From Turnera subulata (Eukaryota; Streptophyta; Magnoliopsida; Malpighiales; Passifloraceae): a stretch of 64,000 nt of DNA. The notes beneath the pieces are model-generated. The model was not told where the DNA came from, made no database searches, and worked only from the letters and a program-made list of their open reading frames with translations. The stretch lies in assembly GCA_028386065.3 (NCBI GenBank), contig JAKUCV010002014.1, forward strand, positions 79,541 to 143,540. The letters are read 5' to 3'. A program made the translations under genes and the position numbers. Below are positions 11,757-23,851 of this stretch, one piece after another. The number at the start of each line of letters is the position of its first letter. The stretch's first letter is position 1.

Positions 11757-12649
11757 CAAATTTCCGATAGCAATTTGGTATAATGTGACGGATGCGTAAC
11801 GGTTAATTTGCTCATGCATATGGGATCAAGTATTGGCTTCAAAAGAAAAAAAAAAATCAAGCAAAGAAGAAATAATAAGTAGAACTATTATAAGATTTTT
11901 AAAACATTGAATTTTAGTTCGCTAGGGTGTCGTCACGTCGGTAGAAGAAAAATAGTTAATATCCATGAGTTGTTAGTTTTTGTAATTATTATTATATCTT
12001 TAATTATAATAGACAAGAAAGAAGGGTATTTTGGTATTTCAATTTCGTAAGTGTTGGTGCCTTCATGCTTTTATATATAGTATAGATATAGATATGTTCA
12101 ATTCATTTAACCCTGAACCCGAACTAATCCCCAACTCAACTGAACAAATTTAAAAGATCTGCCGGTGCAAAAACAAAGAAAAACTATTGAGGGGCCAGTT
12201 TCAAACACAGGTGCCAAAGGGGGGCAAAAACACGATTAGGCCTAATTAAAAATAATCACCATTAGAGTGCTTTAAGTTTAATAAGATTTTACATCTTTTA
12301 TTTAGATAAAAAGAACCCCCATAGGCGCTGATAGAATCATGTACCTGAATAATTCTTTTCTTGTACATATTAGTTATTACCTGATGAATAAATTCAGTGA
12401 ATAACATCCAACAATCTTTTTCTTTGTCTTTGTCAACCAATGATACCCAACAAACTTGAACAACGCAATTTGGTTGCCATCTTAATCTTTGGATGACATC
12501 TAACAAGCTCAACAAACATAATCTGTAAATACCACCAATTACATGCTGTGCTCTTAACGAATCTGAACTCCAAAATTGGCAAGAAAAGTTGTTTGCCTCT
12601 TTCCCCAAGATAGCTAGATTGGCTACATAAATATCACCAGTAATCCCAT
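11757..12649. other. Intergenic DNA upstream of the GH3 gene, no gene supported
   Basis: Mixed AT-rich sequence. A 120-codon open frame on the minus strand (12,246-12,608) has no recognisable domain and I do not call it. The promoter of the GH3 gene probably begins at the right end of this stretch. Confidence 0.5.
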
Positions 12650-12748
12650 GCTATTATTATAAACCTCAGCTGCAAACAGCAACAAAAGAAAAATCTCTCC
12701 CTCTCTCCCTCTCTCCCCAAGATAGATTGCATTATTCTTTACTATTAT
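12650..12748 (+). promoter_or_regulatory. Probable core promoter and first leader exon of the GH3 gene
   Basis: A TATAAA box lies at 12,658-12,663. A CT-rich tract (repeated 'ctctccct') at about 12,694-12,718 is typical of plant core promoters just around the start of transcription. About 30 nt downstream of the TATA box puts transcription start near 12,690. The leader would then run to a consensus donor GTAAGT at 12,749. This is inferred from motifs only. Confidence 0.5.
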
Positions 12749-13002
12749 GTAAGTTATAAGCTTTCTGCTAGATTGGGACGCTCTTTCTTCCTTCTTTTTC
12801 AATCTTTTTTTTTTTTTGTTTTGTTTCTGAATAAGGTGTGGAAAAATTATGGTAGCATAATGTTAAACTATCCAGTGCATAAATCTGCACTTTTTTCAGA
12901 ATGTGAACATAAATATTTCTCATCTCCTTATTGCAGTTACAACAACATGAACATAAATATTCTTTGTATCAGAACATAAATATTTTCATCTCCTCATTGC
13001 AG
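12749..13002 (+). other. Predicted 5' UTR intron of the GH3 gene with duplicated acceptor
   Basis: The donor is GTAAGT at 12,749 and the acceptor CATTGCAG ends at 13,002, 13 nt before the ATG at 13,016. A near-identical block of about 45 bp with its own acceptor (TATTGCAG ending 12,936) lies 66 nt upstream. Choice of the upstream acceptor would retain an 11-codon upstream ORF (12,947-12,979) in the leader; choice of the downstream one would remove it. Splice use is predicted, not shown. Confidence 0.45.
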
Positions 13003-13015
13003 TTACAACACAAAA

Positions 13016-15752
13016 ATGTCCAGAATCCTCATACTCTTTATGGGGCTTGCCCTCTTTTGGGCAGCCTCGACAGAAGCAGAATATCTAAAGTACAAAGATC
13101 CGAAGCAACGTGTGGGGGTTCGGATTAAGGATTTAATGAAACGGATGACCCTAGAGGAGAAGATTGGCCAAATGACTCAGATTGAGCGCAAAGTTGCTAC
13201 ATCAGATGTGATGAAGAAGTACTTCATTGGTAAGAGTAGTTCAATCAAAGCATTTTTGCAAGGACCTCTGATAGTGTAATTCTTTTATTTTCTGTGGAAT
13301 GAATTTGAAAGAGACTTGGTGGACAATGCAACGCTATAAATGAAAAAGATAAAAACATTCTGCATCTTCTTTTGATAGGGAGTTTATTGAGTGGAGGAGG
13401 GAGTATTCCATCCACAAATGCTTCTGCAAAGGACTGGATCGAAATGGTGAATGGTTATCAAAAGGCTGCTTTGTCAACCCGACTTGGAATTCCTATGATT
13501 TATGGGATTGATGCTGTTCATGGCCACAACAATGTCTACAATGCAACAATCTTTCCTCATAATGTTGGGTTGGGAGCCACAAGGTAACTCAACGCACCAC
13601 CTGCCTTCCATGTCAATTGCTTGAACATCAAATCTCCTCAAATTTTCAATCAAACCTAATGAACTGGGAAGAAGGCTTTCACATACGAGAATAAACAGCT
13701 TAACTGTTAAAAACTGGCAATGGCAACTTACTTTGTCGTCAATCAGGGACCCTGAGCTTGTGAAGAGAATAGGAGCCGCAACCGCACTTGAAGTTAGAGC
13801 CACTGGAATTCCATATGCTTTTGCACCTTGTATTGCGGTAGCTCTCTAACTCGATGATTAATGCGGTCCATATAAAATTGCTTCATGTCAAAATATGAGT
13901 TCTACTATCATCTACACCTTCAGGTTTGTAGAGATCCAAGATGGGGAAGGTGCTACGAAAGCTATGGTGAAGATACCGAGCTTGTCCAATCAATGACTGA
14001 ATTGGTGCCGGGACTACAAGGAGACATCCCTCCTAATATGACAAAGGGTGTCCCCTACGTTGGTGGAAAGTAAGAAACAATTGTCCTTATTGGTGCTAAG
14101 AAAAATTCAGTCAGGGCTCGGTTACTTCTTAATTTCCTAATGAACTTGTACTGTCTTTCACAGCACAAAAGTTGCAGGTTCCGCCAAGCATTTTGTGGGT
14201 GATGGTGGAACAGTAAAAGGAATCAATGAGAATAATACAGTGATTGACCCACACGGCTTATTTAGCATCCATATGCCAGGATACTATGACGCAATTATCA
14301 AGGGAGTGTCCACTGTGATGGTTTCCTACTCTAGCTGGAACGGAGTTAAGATGCATGCTAACCGTGATTTAGTGACTAACTTCCTCAAAAGGACCCTCCG
14401 CTTCAGGGTAAAAGCAATTCCCATAAATAATAACTCCAGATTTTCCCTCTGAACCAGTTCAAACTCTGAAAATGTTGTGAATTGCTTCAGGGTTTTGTCA
14501 TCTCTGATTGGGAGGGCATTGACAGGATCACCTCTCCACCCCATGCAAACTACACATATTCCATCCTGGCATCAATCAATGCCGGATTAGACATGGTAAA
14601 TCAGTTGTCTGCAGAATTTGGGAATATAAATCACTTCTCTCATTCTTGTTCCGGAAATGCTGCAGATCATGGTTCCGAACAACTACACAGAATTCATTGA
14701 TGGCCTGACATCCCTGGTTAAGGATGGTTACATTCCCATGAGCCGAATTGACGATGCAGTTAAGAGAATCTTGCGAGTGAAGTTTATAATGGGTCTGTTT
14801 GAGAATCCATTGGCAGATGAGAGTCTGGTCCACCACCTCGGAAGTCAGGTCAGTGATTGGTTGAGTTGTTTCCTTATTTTTCGTCCCCAAACTCTGAAGA
14901 GCCTTGCAAGAGGAAATGTAGCCTGGCACTAATAATTCCGGCATCAAACAGGAACATAGAGAATTGGCTAGAGAAGCGGTGAGGAAATCACTTGTGCTGC
15001 TAAAGAATGGTGAAGCTGCTGATGGACCTTTATTACCCCTTCCAAAGAAAGCCCCAAAGATACTTGTTGCTGGTACCCATTCTGACAATCTTGGTTATCA
15101 GTGTGGTGGATGGACTATAGAGTGGCAGGGCGTAAGTGGCAATAACATTACAACTGGTATTCTCTCAAGTCATTTAATCCCACACTGCTGTTAAAACCTT
15201 TGACAACCTATTTGCAAAGTTAAACTACCAAGCTAGACCTCTTGACGTGGTTTGTTCTTATCAGGTACCACAATCCTCCAAGCCATAAAGAACACAATTG
15301 ACCCAAGCACTAAACTTGTGCACAAGAAGAATCCTGACAAAAGTTTTGTGGAGTCGGAAGATTTCGCTTACGCCATAGTTGTAGTAGGCGAAACTCCATA
15401 TGCAGAGACAAATGGAGACAGCTTGAACTTGACAATACCTGAGCCTGGCTTGACCACCATTCAAAATGTGTGCGGAGCTGTGAAATGTGTTGTTGTCCTT
15501 GTCTCTGGCCGTCCCGTTGTCATCCAACCATATCTCAACGGGATCAATGCTCTTGTCGCTGCATGGCTCCCCGGAACTGAAGGTCAAGGTGTCACCGATG
15601 TCCTGTTTGGCGACTATGGTTTCACTGGCAAGCTTCCGCGGACATGGTTCAAGACTGTTGATCAATTACCTATGAATTTTGGAGACAAAAACTATGATCC
15701 GCTCTTTCCATATGGATTTGGCCTCACCACGGAGCCTACTAAAGCTCAGTAG
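13016..15752 (+). CDS. GH3 beta-D-glucan exohydrolase / beta-glucosidase (nine exons)
   Basis: Exons 13016-13229, 13379-13583, 13747-13837, 13924-14069, 14164-14407, 14491-14595, 14666-14848, 14952-15156 and 15265-15752 join with GT-AG introns into 627 codons without a stop, giving 626 residues, the usual size for plant exohydrolases. Residues 1-21 form a hydrophobic signal peptide ([21 protein letters not shown]), so the enzyme should be secreted to the cell wall. It should remove glucose from beta-glucans with retention of configuration. The nucleophile is D306 in [11 protein letters not shown] and the acid/base is E512 in [11 protein letters not shown]. Counterparts of the barley ExoI residues D95, R158, K206, H207, E220, D285, R291 and E491 all sit here at a constant +21 offset (D116, R179, K227, H228, E241, D306, R312, E512). 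W307 and W454 probably sandwich the substrate. The gene looks intact and converges on the Lys/Glu-rich gene downstream. Confidence 0.95.
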
Positions 15753-16084
15753 ACAAAGTGCTGTGCGAACACTAATAATCATCAAATTTTTTTGAAAAAT
15801 CAATGATAATCATCAAACAAGCCTATGATTAATTTGATTTAGGCTAGAAAATAAAGAATGCAAAACAGCAGCATTGAAGTAGAATGGCAAGTCTCTGTGA
15901 GTTTGATTTTTAATACTGTATTCTCATTAATGTCAATATATAAACGCTTCTCATTACAACAGGAAAGCCTTGTAGTATTTGATTTGTCAGACTACATTCA
16001 GATTTCAGATTGATATAAAAACATGCTTCTTATTACAACAGAAAACAAAAGGCAAATCAAGAGTGAAGCATCTACCGAATATAG
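15753..16084. other. Convergent 3' UTR region of two host genes
   Basis: Only 332 bp separate the two stop codons, so the 3' UTRs of the GH3 gene (plus strand) and the Lys/Glu-rich gene (minus strand) probably lie back to back or overlap here. Several AATAAA-like sequences occur, including 'aaaataaag' near 15,850, but no single poly(A) site can be fixed. Confidence 0.6.
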
Positions 16085-17533
16085 CTACTCCACATCAGCT
16101 GTTTGCGTATCCTTTTCCTTCTCAGGAGCAACATGCTGTCCATTCTCGATGTCCTTTATTTGCCTCAGAATGTCATCCTTCTTCTGAACTAGAGCATCTA
16201 TTTTGCCATTAATCTTCTCCAACTTCACTTTTAATTTCTCCAAGTCTTTGCTCTTATCCTTCTCACCATGCTTCCTTTTCTTTTCAGACTTCTCTTTCTT
16301 GTCTTTGTCTTTCTTCTCCTCTTTACCTTCCTTTTCCCCATCTTTCTGCTTCTGCCTTTCCCCGTCTTCTCCTGATTCATCTCCATCACCTTTTATTTCA
16401 ATCTCCCGAGTCACTTCAGCCACACTCTTTGAAGCCTCAATCTCATTTGCAGGTTCTTTCTTCTCTTTTTTTCCCTTGTCTTTCTTTTCTTTCTCTTTGT
16501 TGTCTTTCTTTTCTTTCTTCTTCTTCACCTCTTTGTTTTCATCTCCATCTATTACTTCTCCAGCCACTTCATCCTTGTGCTTCTTCTCCATATCTTTATT
16601 CTTCTTCTTCTTGCTCTCTTCTTTCCCACCATCTTCATCTTCGTCCTCATCTTTTTCACCCTTGAGCTTCTTCTCTTTCTTTTCCTTATCTTTCTTCTTA
16701 TCCTTCTTATCTTTACCCTCATCTTTCTCTTTTACCTTGTCCTTTCCCTTTTCTGTTTCTTCCCCAGATTCTTCATCTTTCTTCTTCCCGGTCTCTTTGA
16801 CCTTCTTTTCTTTCCCTTTCTTCTTTTCTTTATCCTTCTTATCTTTACCCTCATCTTTCTCTTTCACCTTGTCCTTCTCTTTTTCTGTTTCTTCCCCAGA
16901 TTCTTCATCTGTCTTCTTCTCTGTGTCTTTCACCTTCTTTTCTTTCCATTTCTTCTCTTTTTTATCATTTTTCATCACTTGAGCCTTCCCTTTGGTTTCT
17001 CCATCCTTCTCTTCCTTAACGGTCAAACTTTTATCTTCTGAGTCCTTATCGTCGTCTTTCTTCTCCTTTTTGTCTTTCTTTTTTTTCTCTAATTTCTCCT
17101 CTTTCCCATGCTCCTGTTCATCCCCTGAAACCTCCAGATGTTTCTTCTTTTTCTTCTTCTCTTCTTTCTCCTTAGAGACTTTGTCCTTTTTCTTGCTCCC
17201 TTCAGATTCACTGGCCACCTCTGATTCATCATCAGCACTATTTTCACCCTCTTTTACCTTCTTCTTCTTCTTACTCTTTTCTTTCTCTTCCTTCTTATGC
17301 CCTTCCTCTTCATCTTTCTTTTTCTTTTCTTTCACATCCTTTGATTTGCCCTCATCCTTCCCTTTATGTTTTTCCTTGTCCTCCTTCTGTTTCGGCTTCT
17401 CTTTCTCTACTACTTTGGTCTTCAAATCAAGCTCCACCTCAAGCTTCTCTCTTTTTTCATCTTTTGGATCTTTATCCTTGCTCTTCACTTTCAAATGGAC
17501 TTCTTCCTTTTTAACTTCTTGAGATTCTTCCAT
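16085..17533 (-). CDS. Lys/Glu/Asp-rich low-complexity protein with C-terminal coiled coil
   Basis: A single-exon ORF of 482 residues starts at 17,533. About the first 420 residues are runs of Lys, Glu and Asp of KEKDEGKDKKDK type, likely disordered and highly charged. A 44-residue block around DEESGEETEK is tandemly duplicated (DNA near 16,690-16,910, offset 132 bp). The last 60 residues are more ordered: KVKLEKINGKIDALVQKKDD fits a heptad coiled coil. There is no signal peptide or membrane segment; the basic clusters could direct it to the nucleus, which is inference. Similar plant proteins are annotated only by composition, for example as MAEBL-like or glutamic acid-rich, so no function is given. 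A 5' UTR intron and leader support expression. The long open frame on the opposite strand is a shadow of the repeats. Confidence 0.8.
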   Translation of the reverse strand: MEESQEVKKEEVHLKVKSKDKDPKDEKREKLEVELDLKTKVVEKEKPKQKEDKEKHKGKDEGKSKDVKEKKKKDEEEGHKKEEKEKSKKKKKVKEGENSADDESEVASESEGSKKKDKVSKEKEEKKKKKKHLEVSGDEQEHGKEEKLEKKKKDKKEKKDDDKDSEDKSLTVKEEKDGETKGKAQVMKNDKKEKKWKEKKVKDTEKKTDEESGEETEKEKDKVKEKDEGKDKKDKEKKKGKEKKVKETGKKKDEESGEETEKGKDKVKEKDEGKDKKDKKKDKEKKEKKLKGEKDEDEDEDGGKEESKKKKNKDMEKKHKDEVAGEVIDGDENKEVKKKKEKKDNKEKEKKDKGKKEKKEPANEIEASKSVAEVTREIEIKGDGDESGEDGERQKQKDGEKEGKEEKKDKDKKEKSEKKRKHGEKDKSKDLEKLKVKLEKINGKIDALVQKKDDILRQIKDIENGQHVAPEKEKDTQTADVE

Positions 17534-17598
17534 CTCTAGATTTCTTATCAGAAACTGAAATTGAAATGCAACACCCTCCTCGTTCGAGCTTAAATTCC

Positions 17599-18577
17599 CT
17601 GAAAAAAGAAGACAGCAGACTCATTCGGAACAGGCATCCAAGGAAACTACTTAAAAGTAATATTCAGATACCACAAAACATTATAACAAATAGATCCACC
17701 AAGAGAACTGGCTCGTTTAAATACAACAAAACTATAGAGGCAAGAAGAAAAACAGCAACAAGAACTAGCAATTAAGTGCACAGCTTCCACAACCCAACTC
17801 TGCTGAATATTCTGAGCTATTAACAATTTTCAACCAAATGACCTTGCGATATGTTTCGAACTTGCAGGTTCACGAACATAGTCAAAGTGAAACAGCACAA
17901 AGCATAGTCATTGAATTTATTCACAGACAGGAGAAGAAACATAGTGCCATTATCTGATTATGGAACATTAGAAAGAGGAAAACATTCATCAATGACCCCA
18001 TCTAGCACGCGGCAGGCATTTGCTAGCACAGAAGAAATGCAACAAAGAGCCACCAACATATCCTGAATTTCATTTCCATCATAAAAGATCATATTGAGAA
18101 TAAGATGCATTCATTATAAAAAGTTTAAACATAAGAACAACTGACATTACCAGCAATGCACCCTGCAAGTGAGTTACCTCGGAAAAAGTATAATCCGACC
18201 AGGTCAGTTAACAAATTAATCAATTACCTGAGAAAGTGTATAATCCCATAAGGGTTTTCTTTTAAATCCCTGAATAAACCAAATACAAAAAAGAGAGGAC
18301 TCAACTCTGCAAGAAACAAACCGGAAACAAGCCCACCACCAACAGCAGCAGGCATGGAATCAAGCCAATACGATGTGTAAGATAATCAAGCCAAGAAATC
18401 AACTTGATGATCCAAAGCTAAGAAGGGTAGAAGGGATCAACCCAAACCCAAAAGAAAATGCGATCAGAAGATTCTAAGTTTATAAGAGAAAAGTTATAAC
18501 TAGCAGATGAGACAATCAAAAGAACAACAACAATAGCAGACAGAAACGCAAGGGAGCAAGACAAGAATATTGTATAC
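17599..18577 (-). other. Predicted 5' UTR intron of the Lys/Glu-rich gene
   Basis: On the minus strand a leader exon ends in AAAAAG followed by donor GTATAC (18,577 downward). A strong acceptor, TCTTCTTTTTTCAG, ends at 17,599, 66 nt before the ATG at 17,533. The 979-bp intron holds no other gene that I can see. Long leader introns are common in plant housekeeping genes. The boundary is predicted from consensus only. Confidence 0.55.
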
Positions 18578-18690
18578 CTTTTTAGAGTCGTCTAGAAAGA
18601 CAGGGAAGATCAGATGTTATCAGAGAGAGAGAGAGAAAGAGCTTTTAGATTCGGTAGTTTGTGTTTGTAACGATGAAAGCGAAAGGTAGC
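18578..18690 (-). promoter_or_regulatory. Probable first leader exon and transcription start of the Lys/Glu-rich gene
   Basis: On the minus strand a CT repeat ('ctctctctctct', 18,625-18,640) lies in the leader, like the Y-patch/CT leaders of many plant genes. The AT-rich sequence beyond 18,690 would be the promoter. No clear TATA box is assigned. Confidence 0.4.
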
Positions 18691-19376
18691 TTTCACTTTT
18701 ACTAGTCTTTTTAAGATGTTTCCTTTTTTTTACTTCTTTTTTTTTGTTTATGTTTTTTATTTGGGAATTAATGAACTTTTTTTTGGACTAAAGCTCTGCT
18801 TATATTTATCTTTTTATAATTGTCTGATGGATTTTTTTTTTTGATGAAATATTGCCTCATGGATTAGAACCCCAAATTTTATCTAAGGGAAATAAATGTC
18901 CAAGCACTTTAATAGTTTGGGTGCAATGCTGATAAAAAAAAATAGTTTGGGTGCAATGAATTTGTATAGCACGCAATTATTAATTCCTTATATAAGGAAT
19001 TCTTGTTTTTTTACAGTTACATAAAGAAATTCTAGAAGGCATGAGATGAGGTCCAAATTAATTAGTAGGTGTTGAGTTGGATATATATTTTTTTAAGAAT
19101 GCTAGCATCACACCTTCTAATACTCACTCTTCAAGACACACATAGCCGACTTTTTTTTTTTACAATGAAGAGTTTAAGGCGTCAAGCTGATCAAATTTAT
19201 GAAGACAGTAAAAAAGACTTCTTTATTTCTGTATATACAACTTTGGATGCATCATTGCTCTATTATTCTTTGTTTCGGCATACACAACTTCGGCTGTATT
19301 TTGGGCTACAACTTTGCTTTATAATTGAGGTAAAGAAAAGACATTGCTTTATAATTGATGTAAAAGAAAAGACAAC
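18691..19376. other. Intergenic DNA; small tandem duplications only
   Basis: AT-rich flank without a supported gene. A 16-bp phrase 'aatagtttgggtgcaatg' is repeated at about 18,910 and 18,942. A 30-bp phrase around 'gctttataattgaggtaaag' is repeated at 19,314-19,371, just before the LARD. Confidence 0.5.
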
Positions 19377-22300
19377 TGTGACACCCCGTGCATACCCTAG
19401 AGCATCATGTGATGCCTATATGACGGGAGATGGTTCTTGATGTAGAATGTGGCTTATAGTGCTCACGAGCTTGACCTAGTGTTCCCGACTATGTGTAGAA
19501 AAGTGCTAAGGCACGGGTTGAACAACTTTGAGGTACTAAGAGCCCGATTAATTGGTTGACATATGTTGGTTAGTGTTGCCAATGTGTTTCTTAGGTGCAA
19601 TTAGTGCATTGGAGGAGCAATTGCTCAAAGGCAATACCCGTTGGCTCGAGTTGGCACGGAATGGTGCATAACGGGGGCACCGGGGTGCCCGTTGGTGCAC
19701 AATCGGACCTGATGGTGTGTAAAGTCGTGATTGGCCAAACCGACCAATCAGAGTGAGCCAAGTAGCACGGGAATGGGCTGCTGGTGGCTTTAGGTGTGCA
19801 TGCTAGCAGCTAGGTGCCACGAGCCAATTGGACGGAAAACAAGCACGAGGTGGCACCTGCTTGTGCAAGTGGCAAGCTTTGGGAAAGAGGTGGCAAGTGG
19901 GTGCTCACTCACCTACTTGCCTATGCATTAAGGAGGTGAAGCAGGCACCTCTCACCCACATCTGCAGAACCAAAATTCGTGCTCAGCTTGAGAGGAGAAA
20001 GGAAGAGAGAAAGAGAGAAAGAGAAGGGAAGTGAGCTAAGGGGTTCTGCTCTCGGGCAGACTGACCTCTAGCCACTAAAATGGTGATTCCGGAATTGAGT
20101 GAAACGAAAGCCTATGATTAGCTAACATCTATAACTTTCATATGGAACTGATTTTGTTGGATTTGGAGCAGAACTGTGCGAGTTATGCGCTTTGCAATTG
20201 GACTGTTCTGCAACTGTCCAGCAGCAATGCTCCTGCTTGACCCAGTCTTGGTTTCGATGGCATTTCTTGAGCTGTACATCTTAGAATTAAATTTTCTTGG
20301 TGGCTCTGGAAAGCTAAGAGGCAGGGCTAAAACTCTTATTTTGAAGCCCGAATCTAGTTCTGCCTATAGATCCTATGTATTTTGGGTTGAAGATGATGCT
20401 TGTGCAGGGCAGTTTCTGCTCGATTTGGAGGAAGATAAGTATTGTGAGTTTGAGTTGTGTTTCACATAATATGGTTGCTGTGGGTTGATTTATATATTTG
20501 TTTGTATGTGTCTAGCAGGGAATTAAGGTCCAAAGGAAAGGAATTGGCCTAGGGATGCCTAGGTGTTGGTATGTGAATGGGTTTATGCGGGTAGTGATTG
20601 CTAGTGCACCTTTTGTTGGGCGGAAGGCCATTATGCATGCTGATTGTGTGTCATTATGTGTGTGATTTACTTGCTGGCCATTATGGGCTAATCATGTTTA
20701 GTTGGCCTTTATTGGTTATTTGTGCATAACTGATATGCATTGGTGACTTGTTGGTTAGTGTAATATACCCAAAAGCCAATCAATGGATGATTGTACATAG
20801 TCATGTAAATACATTAAGGTTATTCCAATAAATATGTTTATGAGATAAACGCTTGCACATATTTATAACCCTAGAATATTTTATATTCTTAAATGTCCCT
20901 AGTCGATTATTATTATGGATGGGTTGTAATAATAAATTAAGACTAGCGTATGTTGAGAATTATATGAGATATGAATTCTACATACGGGTACAAGTTAGAG
21001 AACTTGTGGACTGGACCGACCCAACATAAGAACACTACATGGAACGTTATACGATTGTCATTAGTGGTTCTTATATGTATTGTCCTTAGACCTGAGATCA
21101 TCAAGGTTCCCAACATGTGAGTCATATAATTTGATATTACTCTTGGCTATTCGTAACTAAGTAGACCTAAGTGTAATCATTGGGTATATGATATAATGTG
21201 TAGTGGGTTTTGTATGATCAAGATGGAATTTGTCCAACCCATATAACGGGTATATGATCAATTGGGCCTCTTGATAGAGTTGAACTATAAATGCATGGCC
21301 ATGCTCGGATTATGTGATATGGTGATATCATTAGTATCCGTTTTACACAGTTAACTCGGGGATCAAGAAACTTAGATTAAACTCATACGAGATTGACGTA
21401 TTCCATGTCTCGTGTTTAATCTTGATAATGTGACGAAAGGACGATGACATGTTCCGAGGCATAATGAATCAGTACTGATCTTGTCGTTTGGGTAGCAATG
21501 ATGTGTTGCTAGACACCGCTCATTGTTTATAATTGTAAAATGAGATTTTACAATTATTGCCAAACGTTACAAGTGGCTACAGGGTCACACACATAGAACT
21601 ATTGATGAGAGCTGGTGGTTGAATCATGGTTGGACTGTGGTTTGACCAAGTGATTGAACCATGGTTGGACCGTAGTTGGACCAGGGTCGTTTTGGTTCAC
21701 TAATTGTCTGAATTATTGAACTATAATTAGTGATGTGATGTGTTCATATATGATAATGCATTAGTGGTAGACAAGATAATGGGAATCATAATCATGATAG
21801 TTGGTGGACCATTATGTTGGCCATTGTCTCTATTACTTTATGCATTAGTGGAGGTGGGTAATCAGATTATCTTGAGCTTGTATTCTGTGTTTTTCAGACT
21901 TGCAAGAATATACACACACACACTCCTTTCTTTCAGAAAGAAATAAAACACCACAAACACAAGTTCTAGCTCCCGGAAATCTGCAGCTAGCACTGTTGTT
22001 CGGGAGTGCTCGGGTTGGTAATCGTGAGACGATTTTTCGCTAGTTATCGATGGTTCGTGTGGATACCGTAGAGGAGCAGGATTTCTGTCCGGTTCTTGCT
22101 GATTCAACCAAACAGTTGAGTGAAAGATCTCAACCACTTCCAGGTACAATTTTTGTTATTCGGTTTACTGTGTTTCACAAGGATCCTCCATGAGTACCGG
22201 GTCTTTCCGCTGCATTTTGATTGTCAAGTTTGCATGCCCGGTTACTTACAGTTGGTGTGTGATGATTGAGTTGTATGCTTATGGCATACTTGCTGTCCAT

Positions 22301-23405
22301 GTTGGCTTGATTGAGTTGCACTTGTTGGCTTGATGTGCTTGTGATTGGCATTGCACTTGTTGTGTTGATGATTGGCATGTGATTGCCTTATTGTGATTGT
22401 GCTTGTGATTGTGGTACCACTGGCCAGTTGGTTGAGGTGCACAGGGTGCACGGGGTAGTACTTGCAAGGCTTGCACATACCATGAGATGGTGGGCACTTG
22501 TAGTAAACTTGTGCGCCACGAGATGTTGGTACTGGGTGCCTTGTACAGGGCTCTAGTCAGTGAGAGCGATGGCACTGACCTCGCGGAGTTAGTTCAGCTT
22601 CACTATTACAGATGTGACATGATGTCCGCCGGGAGCTATGTGAATTGTGGTAGCTAGATATTCAGTATTCCTCGTACGTGGCGTTGTGGGCTATTCGGTA
22701 CTCTATATGCCTCGTACGTGGGGCTGTGGACTATATGATATTCGGTATGCCTCATACGTGCGACTGTGGGCTAAGGAGTAACATTGTATAAGCTACCAAA
22801 CTATGTAGGCTGCCTTGGGGCACATCATACCCTAGCTGGTCAGGGGGAATGAGATCAGAGCATGTCTGGGACACGAGGGATTGCTTTGGGGCGTGAGTGC
22901 CCAATATATATGTTGTGTGCCTTGCACTGTGTTAGATGTTGCATGACTATGTGTTGCTCATGTCGAGCTTTGTGTGCAGTTGTAGTTACTTTCTTTCATG
23001 GCCTATTTACTTGCTGTGTTTTATACTCACCCCCCATTTCCTCCCCTTGTCTTTCAGGTGCGAGGATGAGAGTGCGGGCTGTAGGTCGATGGGTTAGCCC
23101 AGTCGTTTGTCTGATTGTATTAATTCATGTAAAGAGGTTAAGTCCCTATGTAACATGAGTTAGTGCCCCTTGTAGTAGAATTTCTATAACATTAGTGGTA
23201 TGGATTGTTTTACGCTTTTTAGTGTCTAATGTTGCCTTAGCATTTATTGGTTTGCTTCCTTTTATGCTGCGCATGTCTTGGTTAGTACCCCGCTAGGCAA
23301 AGGCGACTAGCTTCTGTGAGAACGAGTATAGGCCTTGGGGTGCCCTGTGGCACGATGTGGGTGCACACAGTACCTGGCCGGTCACGCTTAGGCGGGAGCG
23401 TGACA
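19377..23405 (+). mobile_element. LARD LTR 1, interrupted by a solo copia LTR
   Basis: About 2,528 bp of LTR sequence after removal of the solo LTR and one target copy (1,501 bp). It contains three copies of a 40-bp unit with CGTACG-like cores near 22,670-22,780. Like LTR 2 it keeps a 94-97 codon open frame (20,176-20,469), which is closed by a stop in LTR 3 and is therefore unlikely to be a gene. Confidence 0.88.
20750..22255 (+). mobile_element. Solo Ty1/copia LTR (20,755-22,250) with 5-bp target duplication
   Basis: The LTR runs from TTAGTGTAATATACCC to GGTTACTTACA and matches the LTRs of the copia element at 46,454-54,728 in reverse orientation. GTTGG flanks it at 20,750-20,754 and 22,251-22,255. 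Sister LARD LTRs read straight through this site (25,255 and 28,268), which proves the insertion point. The first two bases (TG) of the LTR are missing. A solo LTR forms when the two LTRs of an integrated element recombine and the interior is lost. Confidence 0.95.
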
Positions 23406-23851
23406 GAATAGTAGCGGAGCATAGTTATAAAATTTTGCTAAGAGGCATAGGCTGATGAGTCTTGTGGCTAGTACCCATCGAGTTAGAGGTTGTGGGTTGG
23501 TGAGAGACATGTGTCTTCCATATGCTTTCAGCATTTTGATTCCCATATGTGTTATATTTTCTTGACATGAAGTGCTTGATTATGGACTTGTGTAGCAGTT
23601 GAGGTATAAGCGGAGTGGCGCTGCGGAAGCGTGGTTGGATTATTTCGCATGCAATTGGCCATGTGATTTTCTAGTTTGCCTGAGTATGGCATTTTGACAG
23701 CATGGATGGTTCAGTTGGCGCGTTTAATGCGTGCAACAATATATCGGTGCATTAGTAGTGCACTTTGCTGTCCGATTGGGAGTACTGGCACGGTTAGCCA
23801 AAAAGCACTACTGAGGAAATTCGAGGGCGAATTTCAATAAGGAGGGGATAC
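23406..23851 (+). mobile_element. LARD internal region 1
   Basis: 446 bp begin with TAGTAGCGGAGC, a primer-binding-site-like sequence at 23,409-23,420, and end with the polypurine tract. The last part, translated, resembles the C-terminal end of gypsy pol (KFEGEFQ-like), so it is probably a deletion remnant of an autonomous parent. It is nearly the same as internal region 2. Confidence 0.8.

Noticed and set aside
12246..12608. 120-codon minus-strand ORF as a gene
   Set aside because: No domain, no splice or promoter support, and composition like the intergenic DNA.
16203..17522. Long plus-strand ORFs opposite the Lys/Glu-rich gene (Ser/Phe-rich)
   Set aside because: Shadows of the repetitive minus-strand coding sequence.
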